A stretch of DNA of 64,000 bases from Prauserella flavalba (lineage in GTDB: Bacteria; Actinomycetota; Actinomycetes; Mycobacteriales; Pseudonocardiaceae), in NCBI RefSeq assembly GCF_003202235.1, contig NZ_MASU01000002.1:372001-436000 (forward strand). The letters run 5' to 3'. Every line of letters begins with the position of its first letter. Within the stretch, counting starts at the first letter, position 1. A model generated the notes under the pieces. The model saw only the letters and a program-made list of their open reading frames with translations, was not told the origin of the DNA and did not search any database. The translations under genes and the position numbers were made by a program. This document shows, piece after piece, positions 54,209 through 62,841 of the stretch.

Positions 54209-55378
54209 GTGGGCAACCTGTACACAATGGACGAGCTGGAGATCGCGGGCGGCTGGGTCAACGGTTACGAGCGGGTGCCGCTGCCGGAGCCGCCGTACGG
54301 CTCGCCGAGGCAGGTGCTCGACCGGATCCTGCTGCCGCACCTGACCCGCTCGCCCTGCCTGGTCGCGTTCTCCGGAGGCAGGGACTCGTCCGTGCTGCTC
54401 GCCGCGGCGGTCCACGCCGCGCGCCGCGAGGGCCTGCCGTTGCCGGTGCCGGTGACCCTGACCTACCCGAACGCGCCCGCGACCGACGAGGGCCAGTGGC
54501 AGCAGGCCGTGCTGGACCACCTTGGCATGGACGAGCGCGTGATCCTCTCCGTGCTGGACGAGCACGACCCGATCGGCCCCGTGGCCGCGCCGCTGCTGCG
54601 CGAGCACGGTCTACTGTGGCCGCCCAACATCGCGCCGACCTGGCGCATGATGAACCTCGCCCGCGGCGGGGTGCTGCTCACCGGAGAGAGCGGCGACGAG
54701 GTGTTCGGCCTCAAGCGCATCACGCCGCTGACGAAGGTCCTCAAGGCCAGGGGCAAGGTGCGCCCGCGGGTCTACCCGTACGTGGCGAGGGCGTTGGCCC
54801 CGGCGGTGGTGCGCAGGCGCTGGGCGCTACGTCACCACTATCGGCGGCCGTGGCTGCGGCACGACGTCGCGCGCCTGCTCGCCCGCAGGGATGCCGACGA
54901 CGTCGCCGCTTCGTCGCTGCACGCGGGGCAGCACGCCTGGCAGTTCGCGACGCGCCGGAGCGTGCGCCGCGCCTACGAGACCGTGCGTACGCTCGGGGAG
55001 ACGATCGGCGTCGAGTACGTGCAGACGTTCGGCGAGCTGGAGCTCGTCGCCGCGGTGCGCGAGACGGCCGGGTTCTGGGGCTGGAGCGGCCGCACCGACG
55101 CGATGCGTTCGCTGTTCGGCGACCTGCTGCCGCGCACGGTCCTGGAGCGCGACAGCAAGGCCGCGTTCGCCTCGGCGCTGTTCACCACCCACACGCGCGA
55201 GTTCGCCGGGAACTGGACCGGTGAGGGCGTCGACGCCGAGCTGGTGGACCCCGGCGTGCTGCGGCGGCTGTGGCTGTCCGACACGCCCTCGGCGCCGTCG
55301 ATGACGCTGCTGCAGCAGGCGTGGCTGTCCACTCAGGACCGGGCCGCCCGGCCCCTGCGCACCTCGCGCACGGCGTAG
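54209..55378 (+). CDS. Lasso cyclase 2 (asparagine synthetase-like, no glutaminase domain)
   Basis: A 389-residue homologue of cyclase 1. PP-loop CLVAFSGGRDSSVLLAAAVHA (about 50-70) and second ATP motif TGESGDEVFGLKR (about 154-166) are intact, with lysine in ERDSKAAFASALF. The N-terminal glutaminase domain is again absent. GTG at 54209 has GAAAGAAAGG upstream. It is separated from the A1/A2 genes by a hairpin, and its 3' end overlaps the convergent nucleotidyltransferase gene by 46 bases. Possibly each cyclase prefers one precursor. Confidence 0.82.
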   Translation: MGNLYTMDELEIAGGWVNGYERVPLPEPPYGSPRQVLDRILLPHLTRSPCLVAFSGGRDSSVLLAAAVHAARREGLPLPVPVTLTYPNAPATDEGQWQQAVLDHLGMDERVILSVLDEHDPIGPVAAPLLREHGLLWPPNIAPTWRMMNLARGGVLLTGESGDEVFGLKRITPLTKVLKARGKVRPRVYPYVARALAPAVVRRRWALRHHYRRPWLRHDVARLLARRDADDVAASSLHAGQHAWQFATRRSVRRAYETVRTLGETIGVEYVQTFGELELVAAVRETAGFWGWSGRTDAMRSLFGDLLPRTVLERDSKAAFASALFTTHTREFAGNWTGEGVDAELVDPGVLRRLWLSDTPSAPSMTLLQQAWLSTQDRAARPLRTSRTA

Positions 55379-56463
55379 CCGAACCGGCTCAGCGCCGAGC
55401 GGTGCCTGCCCGCGACGTACTCCGCGTCGGGCAGCAGCAGCGCCCGCACGTACGCGGCCCGGTCGCGCCACGGCAGGACCCGCACCGTGGCGAGCGCCTG
55501 CGCGGCGAACGTCTTGTTCGCGTGGGTGTGCAGTGCGAGCCACGACACCTCGCGCCTGCTCGGCACGTAGCCGGGTGCCCACCGCGTCAGCTTCCCGTCG
55601 GCGGGCAGGCCGAGCAGGCGCGTGCAGTCGGCGACCGCGGCGGCGACGATCGCCTCGATTCCCCACTCGCGCGCGATGCCGAGGATCGCCACGCCGTCGC
55701 TGTCGGCCCAGCGCAGCATCTCGGCGATGTCGCGCAGCGAGCCGAGCCGCAGGGGCCAGTCGCCGAGCGCGGCGTGGTAGCAGGCGTGCAGGAAGCGGTT
55801 GCGGCGCGAGAGCGCGCGCAGCGGATGACCGCCGAGCTCGAACGCCTCGCCGTCGTCCCATAGCGAATCCAGTCGCACCAGCCTGCCCCACGGCCCGAGC
55901 ACGAAGGTGCGGTGCAGGTCGAGCTCGTACCCGGCGGCGTGCCGCAGTGTGGTGCCTTTGTCGAAGCGGCGGTCGAACCCGGGCGACGGCTCGGCCAGCG
56001 TCCGCGTGAGGCCCGTCGTGCCGAGCGTGGTGACCGTGCGCTCGAAGTCGGCGGCCCGCACGAGCACGTCGAGGTCGATGAACCAACGCAGCGCGGGCTC
56101 GCGGTAGTCGAGGCGCGCGACCGCGCTGCCCTTGAGCACCCTCGTGTCGATGCCCGCGTCGCCGAGCAGGCGTACCAGCGCCAGCAGCGCCTGCTCCAGC
56201 GACAACACGCGCAGCAGGCCCGCGCGGTGGACGGCGCGCACGTCGGCGGCCTGCCGATCGTGCGCGGGCAGATCGCCCTCGTCGACGGCCTTGCGCAGCT
56301 GGCCGAGCACGCGGTGGGTGCGGGCGGCGGCCAGCAGCGCGGTCCACGCCTCGGCACCGAGCGGCTCGGTGGGGAAGGCACGCGTGGCGCCGGGCAGACC
56401 GTGTGCGGCCACGGCGAGCAGCGCGGCCGGGTAGTGCTCCTCACCGCAGACCCGACGCGCCAT
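55333..56463 (-). CDS. Nucleotidyltransferase-like protein of lasso clusters
   Basis: A 376-residue protein of the PF14907 nucleotidyltransferase type. The Mg-binding pattern is in VLKGSAVARLDYREPALRWFIDLDVLVRAADF (broken at about residue 130-160; metal pair in DLDVLV). ATG at 56463 is chosen because the extension to 56505 overlaps the methyltransferase gene. Proteins of this class accompany lasso kinases in paeninodin- and pseudomycoidin-type clusters, and in the latter are reported to extend the phosphorylated C-terminus with hexoses. A similar tailoring is plausible here. Confidence 0.75.
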   Translation of the reverse strand: MARRVCGEEHYPAALLAVAAHGLPGATRAFPTEPLGAEAWTALLAAARTHRVLGQLRKAVDEGDLPAHDRQAADVRAVHRAGLLRVLSLEQALLALVRLLGDAGIDTRVLKGSAVARLDYREPALRWFIDLDVLVRAADFERTVTTLGTTGLTRTLAEPSPGFDRRFDKGTTLRHAAGYELDLHRTFVLGPWGRLVRLDSLWDDGEAFELGGHPLRALSRRNRFLHACYHAALGDWPLRLGSLRDIAEMLRWADSDGVAILGIAREWGIEAIVAAAVADCTRLLGLPADGKLTRWAPGYVPSRREVSWLALHTHANKTFAAQALATVRVLPWRDRAAYVRALLLPDAEYVAGRHRSALSRFGYAVREVRRGRAARS

Positions 56464-56467
56464 CGCC

Positions 56468-57328
56468 TCAGTCCCTGCCCGTCCAGGCGATGCCGGTGCC
56501 GTCACCGGGGTGCCAGTGATCCTCCGGCTGCTCCTGGAAGTACAGGAACCGGCGGCCCGTCTTCTCGGCGTGCTCGATCAGCACGTCGGTCTCGGCCGCG
56601 TTGTCGGTGAGCAGCACCGCGTTCTCCGTGAGCTTGCCCTCCATGAGCGTGAACTCCGCGCGCTCGTGGTCGGGGCTGTGCCAGCTGTCGTGGATGAACA
56701 GATCGACGGGCTCGGTCAGCACCGGGATGGTCTCCAGCGAGTCGCCCCTTCGCACGTCCACGACCTCGCGGTACGGACCCTGGATCAGGTAGCCGGCGTC
56801 GGGGTTGATGTCGAGCGCGCTGAGCCTGCCGGGATGCCCCTCCCCGGCGTTGCGCAGCAGGGCCGAGGCGATGAGGCACGAGCCGAGGCCCTTGTCGATG
56901 CCCGACTCCACCACGTGCCGGGGCTTCAGCGCGCGCACCAGCGCGTACCAGCCGACCCTGCGGCCGTAGCGCACCACCTCGTCGGCGAGGCCACGCCGGT
57001 CACTCGTGGCGACCCCGCGGGCGATCAGCGCGCGCAGCGCGTCGTCGCCGTCCACCTCGTCGAGCCAGCCGCGGAAGGCGTTCACGTCCACACCGGTCAC
57101 GGCCGAGAGGAACCACGCGAGGTGCTCCCGATTGCGGGGCGTGAGGTCGTAGGTGAAGTTGTGGTGCTCCCTGGACGTGAACAACCAGCGCGCGGACGTA
57201 CCGACCACGTGCGCGTCGTGTCTCAGCACGCTCATCGCGCGAACCGGGAACGCCGCGACGGGGGCCAGCCTGCTGCGCGCGATCCGGCGGCTCAGCGCAC
57301 TGGACTGGCTGAATGCACCTGTTCTCAC
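56468..57328 (-). CDS. Class I SAM-dependent methyltransferase
   Basis: A 286-residue protein of the Methyltransf_24 type. The SAM core begins at VVESGIDKGLGSCLIASALL (about 148-167), followed by LSALDINPDAGYLI, DLFIHDSWHSPDHERAEF and LTDNAAETDVLIEHA. The first 110 residues are helical and of unknown role. GTG at 57328 is the assumed start; an ATG at 57235 is also possible. It is 4 bases upstream of the nucleotidyltransferase gene, so it probably works in lasso tailoring or on a surface glycan. Confidence 0.7.
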   Translation of the reverse strand: MRTGAFSQSSALSRRIARSRLAPVAAFPVRAMSVLRHDAHVVGTSARWLFTSREHHNFTYDLTPRNREHLAWFLSAVTGVDVNAFRGWLDEVDGDDALRALIARGVATSDRRGLADEVVRYGRRVGWYALVRALKPRHVVESGIDKGLGSCLIASALLRNAGEGHPGRLSALDINPDAGYLIQGPYREVVDVRRGDSLETIPVLTEPVDLFIHDSWHSPDHERAEFTLMEGKLTENAVLLTDNAAETDVLIEHAEKTGRRFLYFQEQPEDHWHPGDGTGIAWTGRD

Positions 57329-57392
57329 TGTGGTTTCCGTTCTTCGAAATGCTTGCTGGTTATTCGGGTTCCCGTGCGCGGTCGTTACGGTC

Positions 57393-59060
57393 TCAGGGCG
57401 TCAGGGAATAGGTGCTGCCCTTGTCCTGGCCGAACGTGGTGGGACGGTTGTCGTCGGTGAACATGTCGGGCACGATCGGTGCAGGCGAGGTCCATTCCTC
57501 CCAGGACACCCGGCCACCGTTCGGTTTGCTGGGCTGGAAACCCGCGAACTGCCAGTCGCCGTAGTACTGGTTGTTCCGGAACACGTTGCCCTGCTGGAAC
57601 GTGGCCCGCCACATCACCTCGTAGCCCGCGAACTCCGGATACGTCCCGTACCCTGCGAAAAGCCCGTTGAGCCCGCAGAAGTCGTTGCCGGCGCAGCCCG
57701 CGCCGACCGCGTTCTTGTCGATGCGGAAGACGTTGTTCTCCACCACGTTGTTCTCGGTCGACCATCGGCAGCGGTACTTGTCCCCGATGCTGTCCGGGAT
57801 CTCGTCGTTGACGTCGGTCTCGCACTGCGCGTCGTCGTAGAGGTTCACCTTGATCGTGCAGAACGGCGGATGGGTGTGCGCCGACGAGCCGCAGTAGCGG
57901 TCGGCGCTCTCCCACAGTGTGACGCCGCCCCAGTTGTCCTCGAAGTTGTTGTGGCTGATCACGGTGGGCACGAACTTCAGCCCGTGCCCGCGCGGGCTGC
58001 CGTTCTCCGACACGTAGATCGCGCCGATCGGGAACGGGTCACCGCCCTGCTGGAACTCCCGGCCCGTCACGATGGCGTTGCGCTTGATGTTGTTGTAGCG
58101 CACGCGCGCGTCGTAACCTGCCTCCAGGAAGATGGCGTTGCCGTCGTTGTTGTCGATGTAGTTGTGCTCGATCACGAACCCGCGGTTGTTGTTGTCGAGC
58201 CACAACCCGGTGCCGCGGTTGTCGTGCACCCAGTTGTTGGTCACCGTGACGTTGTCGTTGATCCAGAACTTGACGCCGCCGGTGCACCCGCAGCCCTCGA
58301 CCTTGCTCTCCCAGTCGGCGGTGTTGTTGCCGGTGATCTCGTTGTGGTCGAGGACGATGTCGCTCACCGGTTCGGCCTCGGTGCCGCAGCAGGCGTTGAT
58401 GCCGTACTGGCCGTTGTCCTTGATGCAGTTGTAGCGGTAGGTGTTGCCGGGTGCGCCGATCATCAGCCCGGCGCCCTCGTTGTCGGTGATGGTGCTGTAC
58501 TCGATGAGCCAGTTGGTGCCGTCGTTGTGGTTGACGACGCCCTCGTTCATGGGCGCGACGAAGTTGCGCACGGTCAGGTAGCGGATGGTGACGCGGTCGG
58601 CCTCGCCGGTGAAGGCGTAGCGGTTGATGCGCTTGCCGTCGAGGATCGCGCCGGGCGCACCGACGAACGTGCTGCCGCTGCCCGGGATGATCTGGCCGAA
58701 CTCGTCGCGCGACAGCGTGTGCACGCCGGGGGCGAACCAGAACGTGGTGTTCTCCGCCTGCAGGTCGAGCTCCATCGAGCTGTTGTCGCCAGCGGGCACC
58801 ACGACGGCGCCCTGCGGCGGCTCGGCGGGGCCCTTGCCGAGGATCTCCTGGTTGCCGCAGACGCGGGCGGGCGGTTCGGCGGGCCAGCCCCCGGCCGAGG
58901 GGTCGAGGTCCGAGCGCCCCTGCCCGCCGGGTCCACCGTTGCCCTCGCCGGTGTCGCGGCTGACCACGACGATGATCCCGACGACCACGAGTAGCAGCAC
59001 GCCGGCCACGGCGAGCGCCTTGCGTTGCCTGAGGACGGTGTCGAGTCGCCGCATGGCCAT
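57393..59060 (-). CDS. Membrane-anchored right-handed beta-helix protein
   Basis: A 555-residue protein with one N-terminal helix (ALAVAGVLLLVVVGIIVVV, about 15-33) and an outside body made of parallel beta-helix repeats rich in Asn: for example NNWVHDNRGTGLWLDNNN, IEHNYIDNNDGNAIF, VRYNNIKRNAI and NNFEDNWGGVTLW. Such solenoids occur in polysaccharide lyases, epimerases and hydrolases. It lies next to a polymerase and a lyase-like gene, so polysaccharide trimming or binding is likely. No catalytic residues can be assigned. Confidence 0.8.
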   Translation of the reverse strand: MAMRRLDTVLRQRKALAVAGVLLLVVVGIIVVVSRDTGEGNGGPGGQGRSDLDPSAGGWPAEPPARVCGNQEILGKGPAEPPQGAVVVPAGDNSSMELDLQAENTTFWFAPGVHTLSRDEFGQIIPGSGSTFVGAPGAILDGKRINRYAFTGEADRVTIRYLTVRNFVAPMNEGVVNHNDGTNWLIEYSTITDNEGAGLMIGAPGNTYRYNCIKDNGQYGINACCGTEAEPVSDIVLDHNEITGNNTADWESKVEGCGCTGGVKFWINDNVTVTNNWVHDNRGTGLWLDNNNRGFVIEHNYIDNNDGNAIFLEAGYDARVRYNNIKRNAIVTGREFQQGGDPFPIGAIYVSENGSPRGHGLKFVPTVISHNNFEDNWGGVTLWESADRYCGSSAHTHPPFCTIKVNLYDDAQCETDVNDEIPDSIGDKYRCRWSTENNVVENNVFRIDKNAVGAGCAGNDFCGLNGLFAGYGTYPEFAGYEVMWRATFQQGNVFRNNQYYGDWQFAGFQPSKPNGGRVSWEEWTSPAPIVPDMFTDDNRPTTFGQDKGSTYSLTP

Positions 59061-59074
59061 GTTGCTCCGCTCGT

Positions 59075-60316
59075 TCAGGCTCGGTCGAAACTGTGGAGGG
59101 TTCGCCGCTCGACGGGTGGGGGCGTCAGCAACGCGGCCGCCACGACGAAGTGCAGCAGGTAGCCCGTCACGTCACCAAGCCCCACCTGCGTGTACGACGC
59201 GATGAGGCCGTAGACCACCAGGAACACGGCACACGCGCGGGAGGGCGACGGCGGCCGGGTCGCGATGCCGAACAGCAGCCCGAGCAGCATCAGCACCACG
59301 ATGCTGATCCCGAGGATGCCCTGCTCGTGGTACACGGCGAGCCACGTGCTGTCGATCGGCAGGCCGCCGAAGGACTTGTCGGTGAGCCCGACGCCGAGTA
59401 TCTGCTCGCGGACGGTGCGGTCCTCGGCCAGCAGCGCGTCCCACACGAACTGCCGCCCGGTGAGGTTGGAGAACGAACTGTCGTCCTGGCCGCGCTGGAA
59501 CCACGCCGTGAACGCCGTGGAGAACACGACAGCCAGCACGGTCGCCCCCATCGTGATCACGGCGATCGTCTTGCGGGCGCGGGCGTTGGTCAGCGCCAGC
59601 GTCAGCCCGGCCACCGGAACGCCGGCGAGCAGGCCGACGGTCGCCGTGCGGGTGTGGGTGAGCAGCAGCAGGAACACCGCGGGCACGGCGATGAACAGGA
59701 CGCTCTTGGCCGGGGTCGCGCGTGAGAGCCACAGCACGAGCGTCAGCCCGGCGACCACGGCCGCGTAGTCGGCCACCTGGGTCGCCGTGATCGGCCACAG
59801 GATGCCGACGAGGCGGCCGTCGAAGTCGGCGGGCAGCGCGGTGCCGGGGGAGAGCACGAGCCCGGCCGCCACCACGGCGAGCACGGCGGTCAGCGCGCGG
59901 ATGTGGTGGCGCACGAACGAGAGGCTCCCGTCCCACCACCGCGTCAGCAGCCACAGCGTCGCGATGAACAGCGCGAGCCGGGCACAGCGGAACAACGCGC
60001 CCAAGCCGGAGTCGAGGAACAAGCTCGACACGACGCTGACCACCGCGAGCATGCTCAGCAGCAACAGGAACGCGTTCGGGCGGATGCGTAGTTTGCGATT
60101 GAGCAACAGGGCCAGCACGAAAGCGACACAGAGCGAGCCCATCGTGATCAGCTGCAGGACCCTGCGCGGGATCGGCACGAGCGTGTCGACGCCGAGCGAG
60201 CCCAGGGTGTTGATCACCAGCAGGCCCCAGATCAGCCCGATCAGCCAGGAAACGCCACGCTGGCCCGGAAAATCCGGTTCGGCCAGTGGGCGTGCGGTGC
60301 TCGTGGAGGCTGTCAC
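59075..60316 (-). CDS. O-antigen ligase/polymerase-like membrane protein
   Basis: A 413-residue protein with about ten to twelve hydrophobic helices and the large extracytoplasmic loop typical of the Wzy/WaaL superfamily (AFTAWFQRGQDDSSFSNLTGRQFVWDALL region, starting about residue 267, and GVGLTDKSFGGLPIDSTWLAVYHEQG). It probably polymerises or transfers lipid-linked repeat units outside the membrane. GTG start at 60316; 14 bases upstream of the beta-helix gene, so co-transcribed. Confidence 0.82.
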   Translation of the reverse strand: MTASTSTARPLAEPDFPGQRGVSWLIGLIWGLLVINTLGSLGVDTLVPIPRRVLQLITMGSLCVAFVLALLLNRKLRIRPNAFLLLLSMLAVVSVVSSLFLDSGLGALFRCARLALFIATLWLLTRWWDGSLSFVRHHIRALTAVLAVVAAGLVLSPGTALPADFDGRLVGILWPITATQVADYAAVVAGLTLVLWLSRATPAKSVLFIAVPAVFLLLLTHTRTATVGLLAGVPVAGLTLALTNARARKTIAVITMGATVLAVVFSTAFTAWFQRGQDDSSFSNLTGRQFVWDALLAEDRTVREQILGVGLTDKSFGGLPIDSTWLAVYHEQGILGISIVVLMLLGLLFGIATRPPSPSRACAVFLVVYGLIASYTQVGLGDVTGYLLHFVVAAALLTPPPVERRTLHSFDRA

Positions 60317-60649
60317 GGTCGGCCTCCTCCGTTGGGCTCGTACGACCTAGGCCGCGTCTGCCAATCCGATCGCCTGCTGCGCGGAGCCAGCGCGGCGCGG
60401 CGCTGCGCTGCCGGCAAGCCCCAGTACGGCCCAGTACGAGGACTTGCCTCCGCCTTGCGCTGCATCCACGCTGATCTCCGCTCGCGACGGCAGAGGATTG
60501 TCAGACCCGACCTAGATGAAGTCGTCTCACCGCACCGCTCGTTACAGCGCGCGAGGGTGATCGCGTAACGGCTCACCGGCCACCGCCGACTCTGCCTGTG
60601 ACACCCCGCAAGGGAATCTCCCTCTGTGCGGCGAAGGGATTGAGGACTC
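60317..60649. other. Gap holding a family 3 repeat and divergent promoters
   Basis: A 333-base gap between the divergent polymerase and GT2 genes. The part 60361-60493 is a repeat also found at the nuoH/nuoI joint. The rest (60494-60649) should hold the GT2 promoter; AGGGATTGAGGA precedes the GTG start. I see no other gene here. Confidence 0.55.
60361..60493. repeat. Family 3 repeat, intergenic copy
   Basis: CCCAGTACGAGGACTTGCCT and the following CCGCCTTGCGCTGCATCCACG match 17881-17926 upstream of nuoI nearly base for base. Homology continues to GATCTCCGCTCGCGACGGCAG (GATCCACGCTCGCTGATCGGAG at the other copy). The upstream GCG-rich part matches less well. Confidence 0.75.
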
Positions 60650-61618
60650 GTGAGTTCTGTTCCGCGGCTGAGCATCGGCCTACCCATCTACAACGGCGAG
60701 CGTTACCTGGCCGAGTCCCTCGACGCGCTGCTCGGGCAGACCTACGAGGACTTCGAGCTGATCATCTCCGACAACGCCTCCACCGACGGAACGGAGGAGA
60801 TCTGCCGCGACTACGCCGCGCGGGACAGCCGGATCCGCTACCTCCGGCAGCGCACCAACATCGGAGCGTGCCCCAACCACAACGTCACCGTGCGCGAGGC
60901 CCGGGGCGAGCTGTTCAAGTGGGCCTCCCACGACGACCTCTACGGCGCGGACCTGCTGAAGGTGTGCGTCGAGGCCCTCGACGAGCACCCCGATGTGGTG
61001 CTCGCCCATTCGTACAAGGCGCTCATCGACGAGCGCGGCGCCGTGACGCGGCCCGTCGAGTACACGCTCACCACGGAGTCGCCGAGCGCACCCGAGCGGT
61101 TCCGGAGTGTCCTTTTCGGAGTCGGCGGGGACGACTTCTACGGCGTGATACGCACCGACGTGCTGCGCAGGACGCCGCTCAACGGCAGCTACCACCACTC
61201 CGACCGCACGATCATCGCCGAGCTTGCGTTGCTCGGCCGGTTCCACCAGGTGCCGGAGCTGCTGTTCTTCCGCCGCGACCATCCTGACCGCGCCGAGCGG
61301 GCGAAGCCGACCATTCGCGCCAGGTGCGCCAACATGGACCCGATCCGTGCCGACCGGCTGCGCCACCCGACCGTGCGGCTGCTCGCCGAATACGTGTGGG
61401 GGTTCGTGGACGCGATCCGCCGGACACCGCTCTCGCAAGCCGACCGCTGGAAGTGCTACGGGCACCTCGCGCAGTGGGCCGCGAGCCGCGTGCACATCGG
61501 CAGCGGCGAGCGGGCCGAGGACGCCGCGCCCGTGCGGCTCGACGTGCCCATCCTGGTGGAGACGATCGTGCCGGGGCAGCGGGAGCGTGCCCGCCGCCAG
61601 CCCGAGCCGTTGAGCTGA
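60650..61618 (+). CDS. GT2 family glycosyltransferase
   Basis: A 322-residue GT-A fold transferase. Motifs: LSIGLPIYNGERYLAESLDAL (about 6-26), IISDNASTDGTEE (about 40-52), the metal/donor motif KWASHDDLYGADLL (about 89-102). No membrane helix is evident, so it acts on the cytoplasmic face on lipid-linked acceptors. Donor sugar unknown. It converges on the GT4 gene with a 20-base gap. Confidence 0.85.
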   Translation: MSSVPRLSIGLPIYNGERYLAESLDALLGQTYEDFELIISDNASTDGTEEICRDYAARDSRIRYLRQRTNIGACPNHNVTVREARGELFKWASHDDLYGADLLKVCVEALDEHPDVVLAHSYKALIDERGAVTRPVEYTLTTESPSAPERFRSVLFGVGGDDFYGVIRTDVLRRTPLNGSYHHSDRTIIAELALLGRFHQVPELLFFRRDHPDRAERAKPTIRARCANMDPIRADRLRHPTVRLLAEYVWGFVDAIRRTPLSQADRWKCYGHLAQWAASRVHIGSGERAEDAAPVRLDVPILVETIVPGQRERARRQPEPLS

Positions 61619-61638
61619 ACCCGCCAAGTGCGCCATCG

Positions 61639-62841
61639 TCACACCGGCTCGTGGGAGGCGGGGGTGGCGATGGCCGCGCGGTAGCCCTCGACCAGGCCGG
61701 TGAGCCCCGCCCTGGGGTCGAAGTCGCGCTCGTAGCGCCCGCGCGCGGCCGCGCCCATCGCCCGGTTGCGTTCGGGGGAGGCGACGATGCGGCGCAGGCA
61801 GCCCGCGAGCGACTCCGCGTCACCCGGCCGGTGCAGCAGCCCGGTCACGCCGTCGTCGACCAGCTCCACGAACGCGCCGTGCCCCGCCGCGACCGACGGC
61901 ACACCGGCCGCGGCGGCTTCCACCACCACGAGGCCGAACCCCTCCAGCCACTGCGACGGCGCCACGAGCGCGGCCGCCCGCGCGGTCAGCTCGGCGCACT
62001 CGTCGCGGGTGCGCAGGCCGAGGTAGCGCACGTCGGCGCGCTCGCGGGCCCATCCGGCGACCTCGCCGTCGAGCGGTCCCGAACCGGCCACCACGAGGGG
62101 AAGGCCCACGCCGCCGCGCGCGCGGAGCAGGTCCCACGCCGCCATGAGCAGGCGGACGCCCTTCTCCTCGGTCAACCGTCCGATGTAGAGCAGGTGCTCC
62201 CCGTCGCCGTCCCGCCGGTAAGGCGGCTCCTCGACGAAGTTGTACTTCACCGCGAGCTTCCCGGCGGGCATCCCGGCCTCGACGAGCATGCGGCGCAGGG
62301 CACCGGAGATGCAGAAGAACCGCGTGATGCCCGACCACCAGCGGCGCCGGTTCACCGCGAGGCTCAGCGCCAGCGGCGCCGTCGCCACGGGGGAGCCGCG
62401 GTAGCAGCCGTGCCGGACGGCGGGCAGCGGTGTGCCGCCGACGCAGTCGGTGCAGATGCGGCCGTCGCGGTACAGCGTGCCGGGGGTGCACACCTGCTGG
62501 TAGTTGTGCAGGGTCGCGACCGAGGGCACGCCCGCGTCGGCGCACGCGGCCACGACCGACGGGCTGAGCAGCGGGAACGTGCTGTGGATGTGCACCACGT
62601 CCGGCCGCACGTCCAGCAGGGTGCGAGCCAGCTCTGAGCGCGCCGCCGGGTTCCACGGCACCAGCAGCGGCACGGCGGCCTTCCTCGGCAGGGACATCCC
62701 GGCGATGTCGTCGCTGCGCCGTTCGAAGAGCACCACGTCGTGACCCGCGGAGGACAGCAGCGCCGTCTCCTGGTCGACCACGCGATCCTCACCGCTCGGG
62801 TGCTCCGAGCGATAGCGGTTGTGCACCACGACGATCCTCAT
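61639..62841 (-). CDS. GT4 family glycosyltransferase
   Basis: A 400-residue GT-B transferase. ATG at 62841 opens MRIVVVHNRYRSEHPSGEDRV and follows GAGGGGA; the longer frame upstream is shadow. The C-terminal donor motif is PSQWLEGFGLVVVEAAAAG (EX7E: E in LEGF, E in VVEA). Six cysteines between about residues 85 and 150 (CADAGV, QVCTPG, ICTDCVGG, HGCYRG) form a possible metal-binding insert seen in some GT4 enzymes. It overlaps the lyase-like gene by 4 bases. Confidence 0.85.
   Translation of the reverse strand: MRIVVVHNRYRSEHPSGEDRVVDQETALLSSAGHDVVLFERRSDDIAGMSLPRKAAVPLLVPWNPAARSELARTLLDVRPDVVHIHSTFPLLSPSVVAACADAGVPSVATLHNYQQVCTPGTLYRDGRICTDCVGGTPLPAVRHGCYRGSPVATAPLALSLAVNRRRWWSGITRFFCISGALRRMLVEAGMPAGKLAVKYNFVEEPPYRRDGDGEHLLYIGRLTEEKGVRLLMAAWDLLRARGGVGLPLVVAGSGPLDGEVAGWARERADVRYLGLRTRDECAELTARAAALVAPSQWLEGFGLVVVEAAAAGVPSVAAGHGAFVELVDDGVTGLLHRPGDAESLAGCLRRIVASPERNRAMGAAARGRYERDFDPRAGLTGLVEGYRAAIATPASHEPV

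Noticed and set aside
49034..55378. The two asparagine synthetase-like genes as housekeeping asparagine synthetases
   Set aside because: Both lack the glutaminase domain with its N-terminal Cys and lie in an operon with RRE, leader peptidase and precursors.
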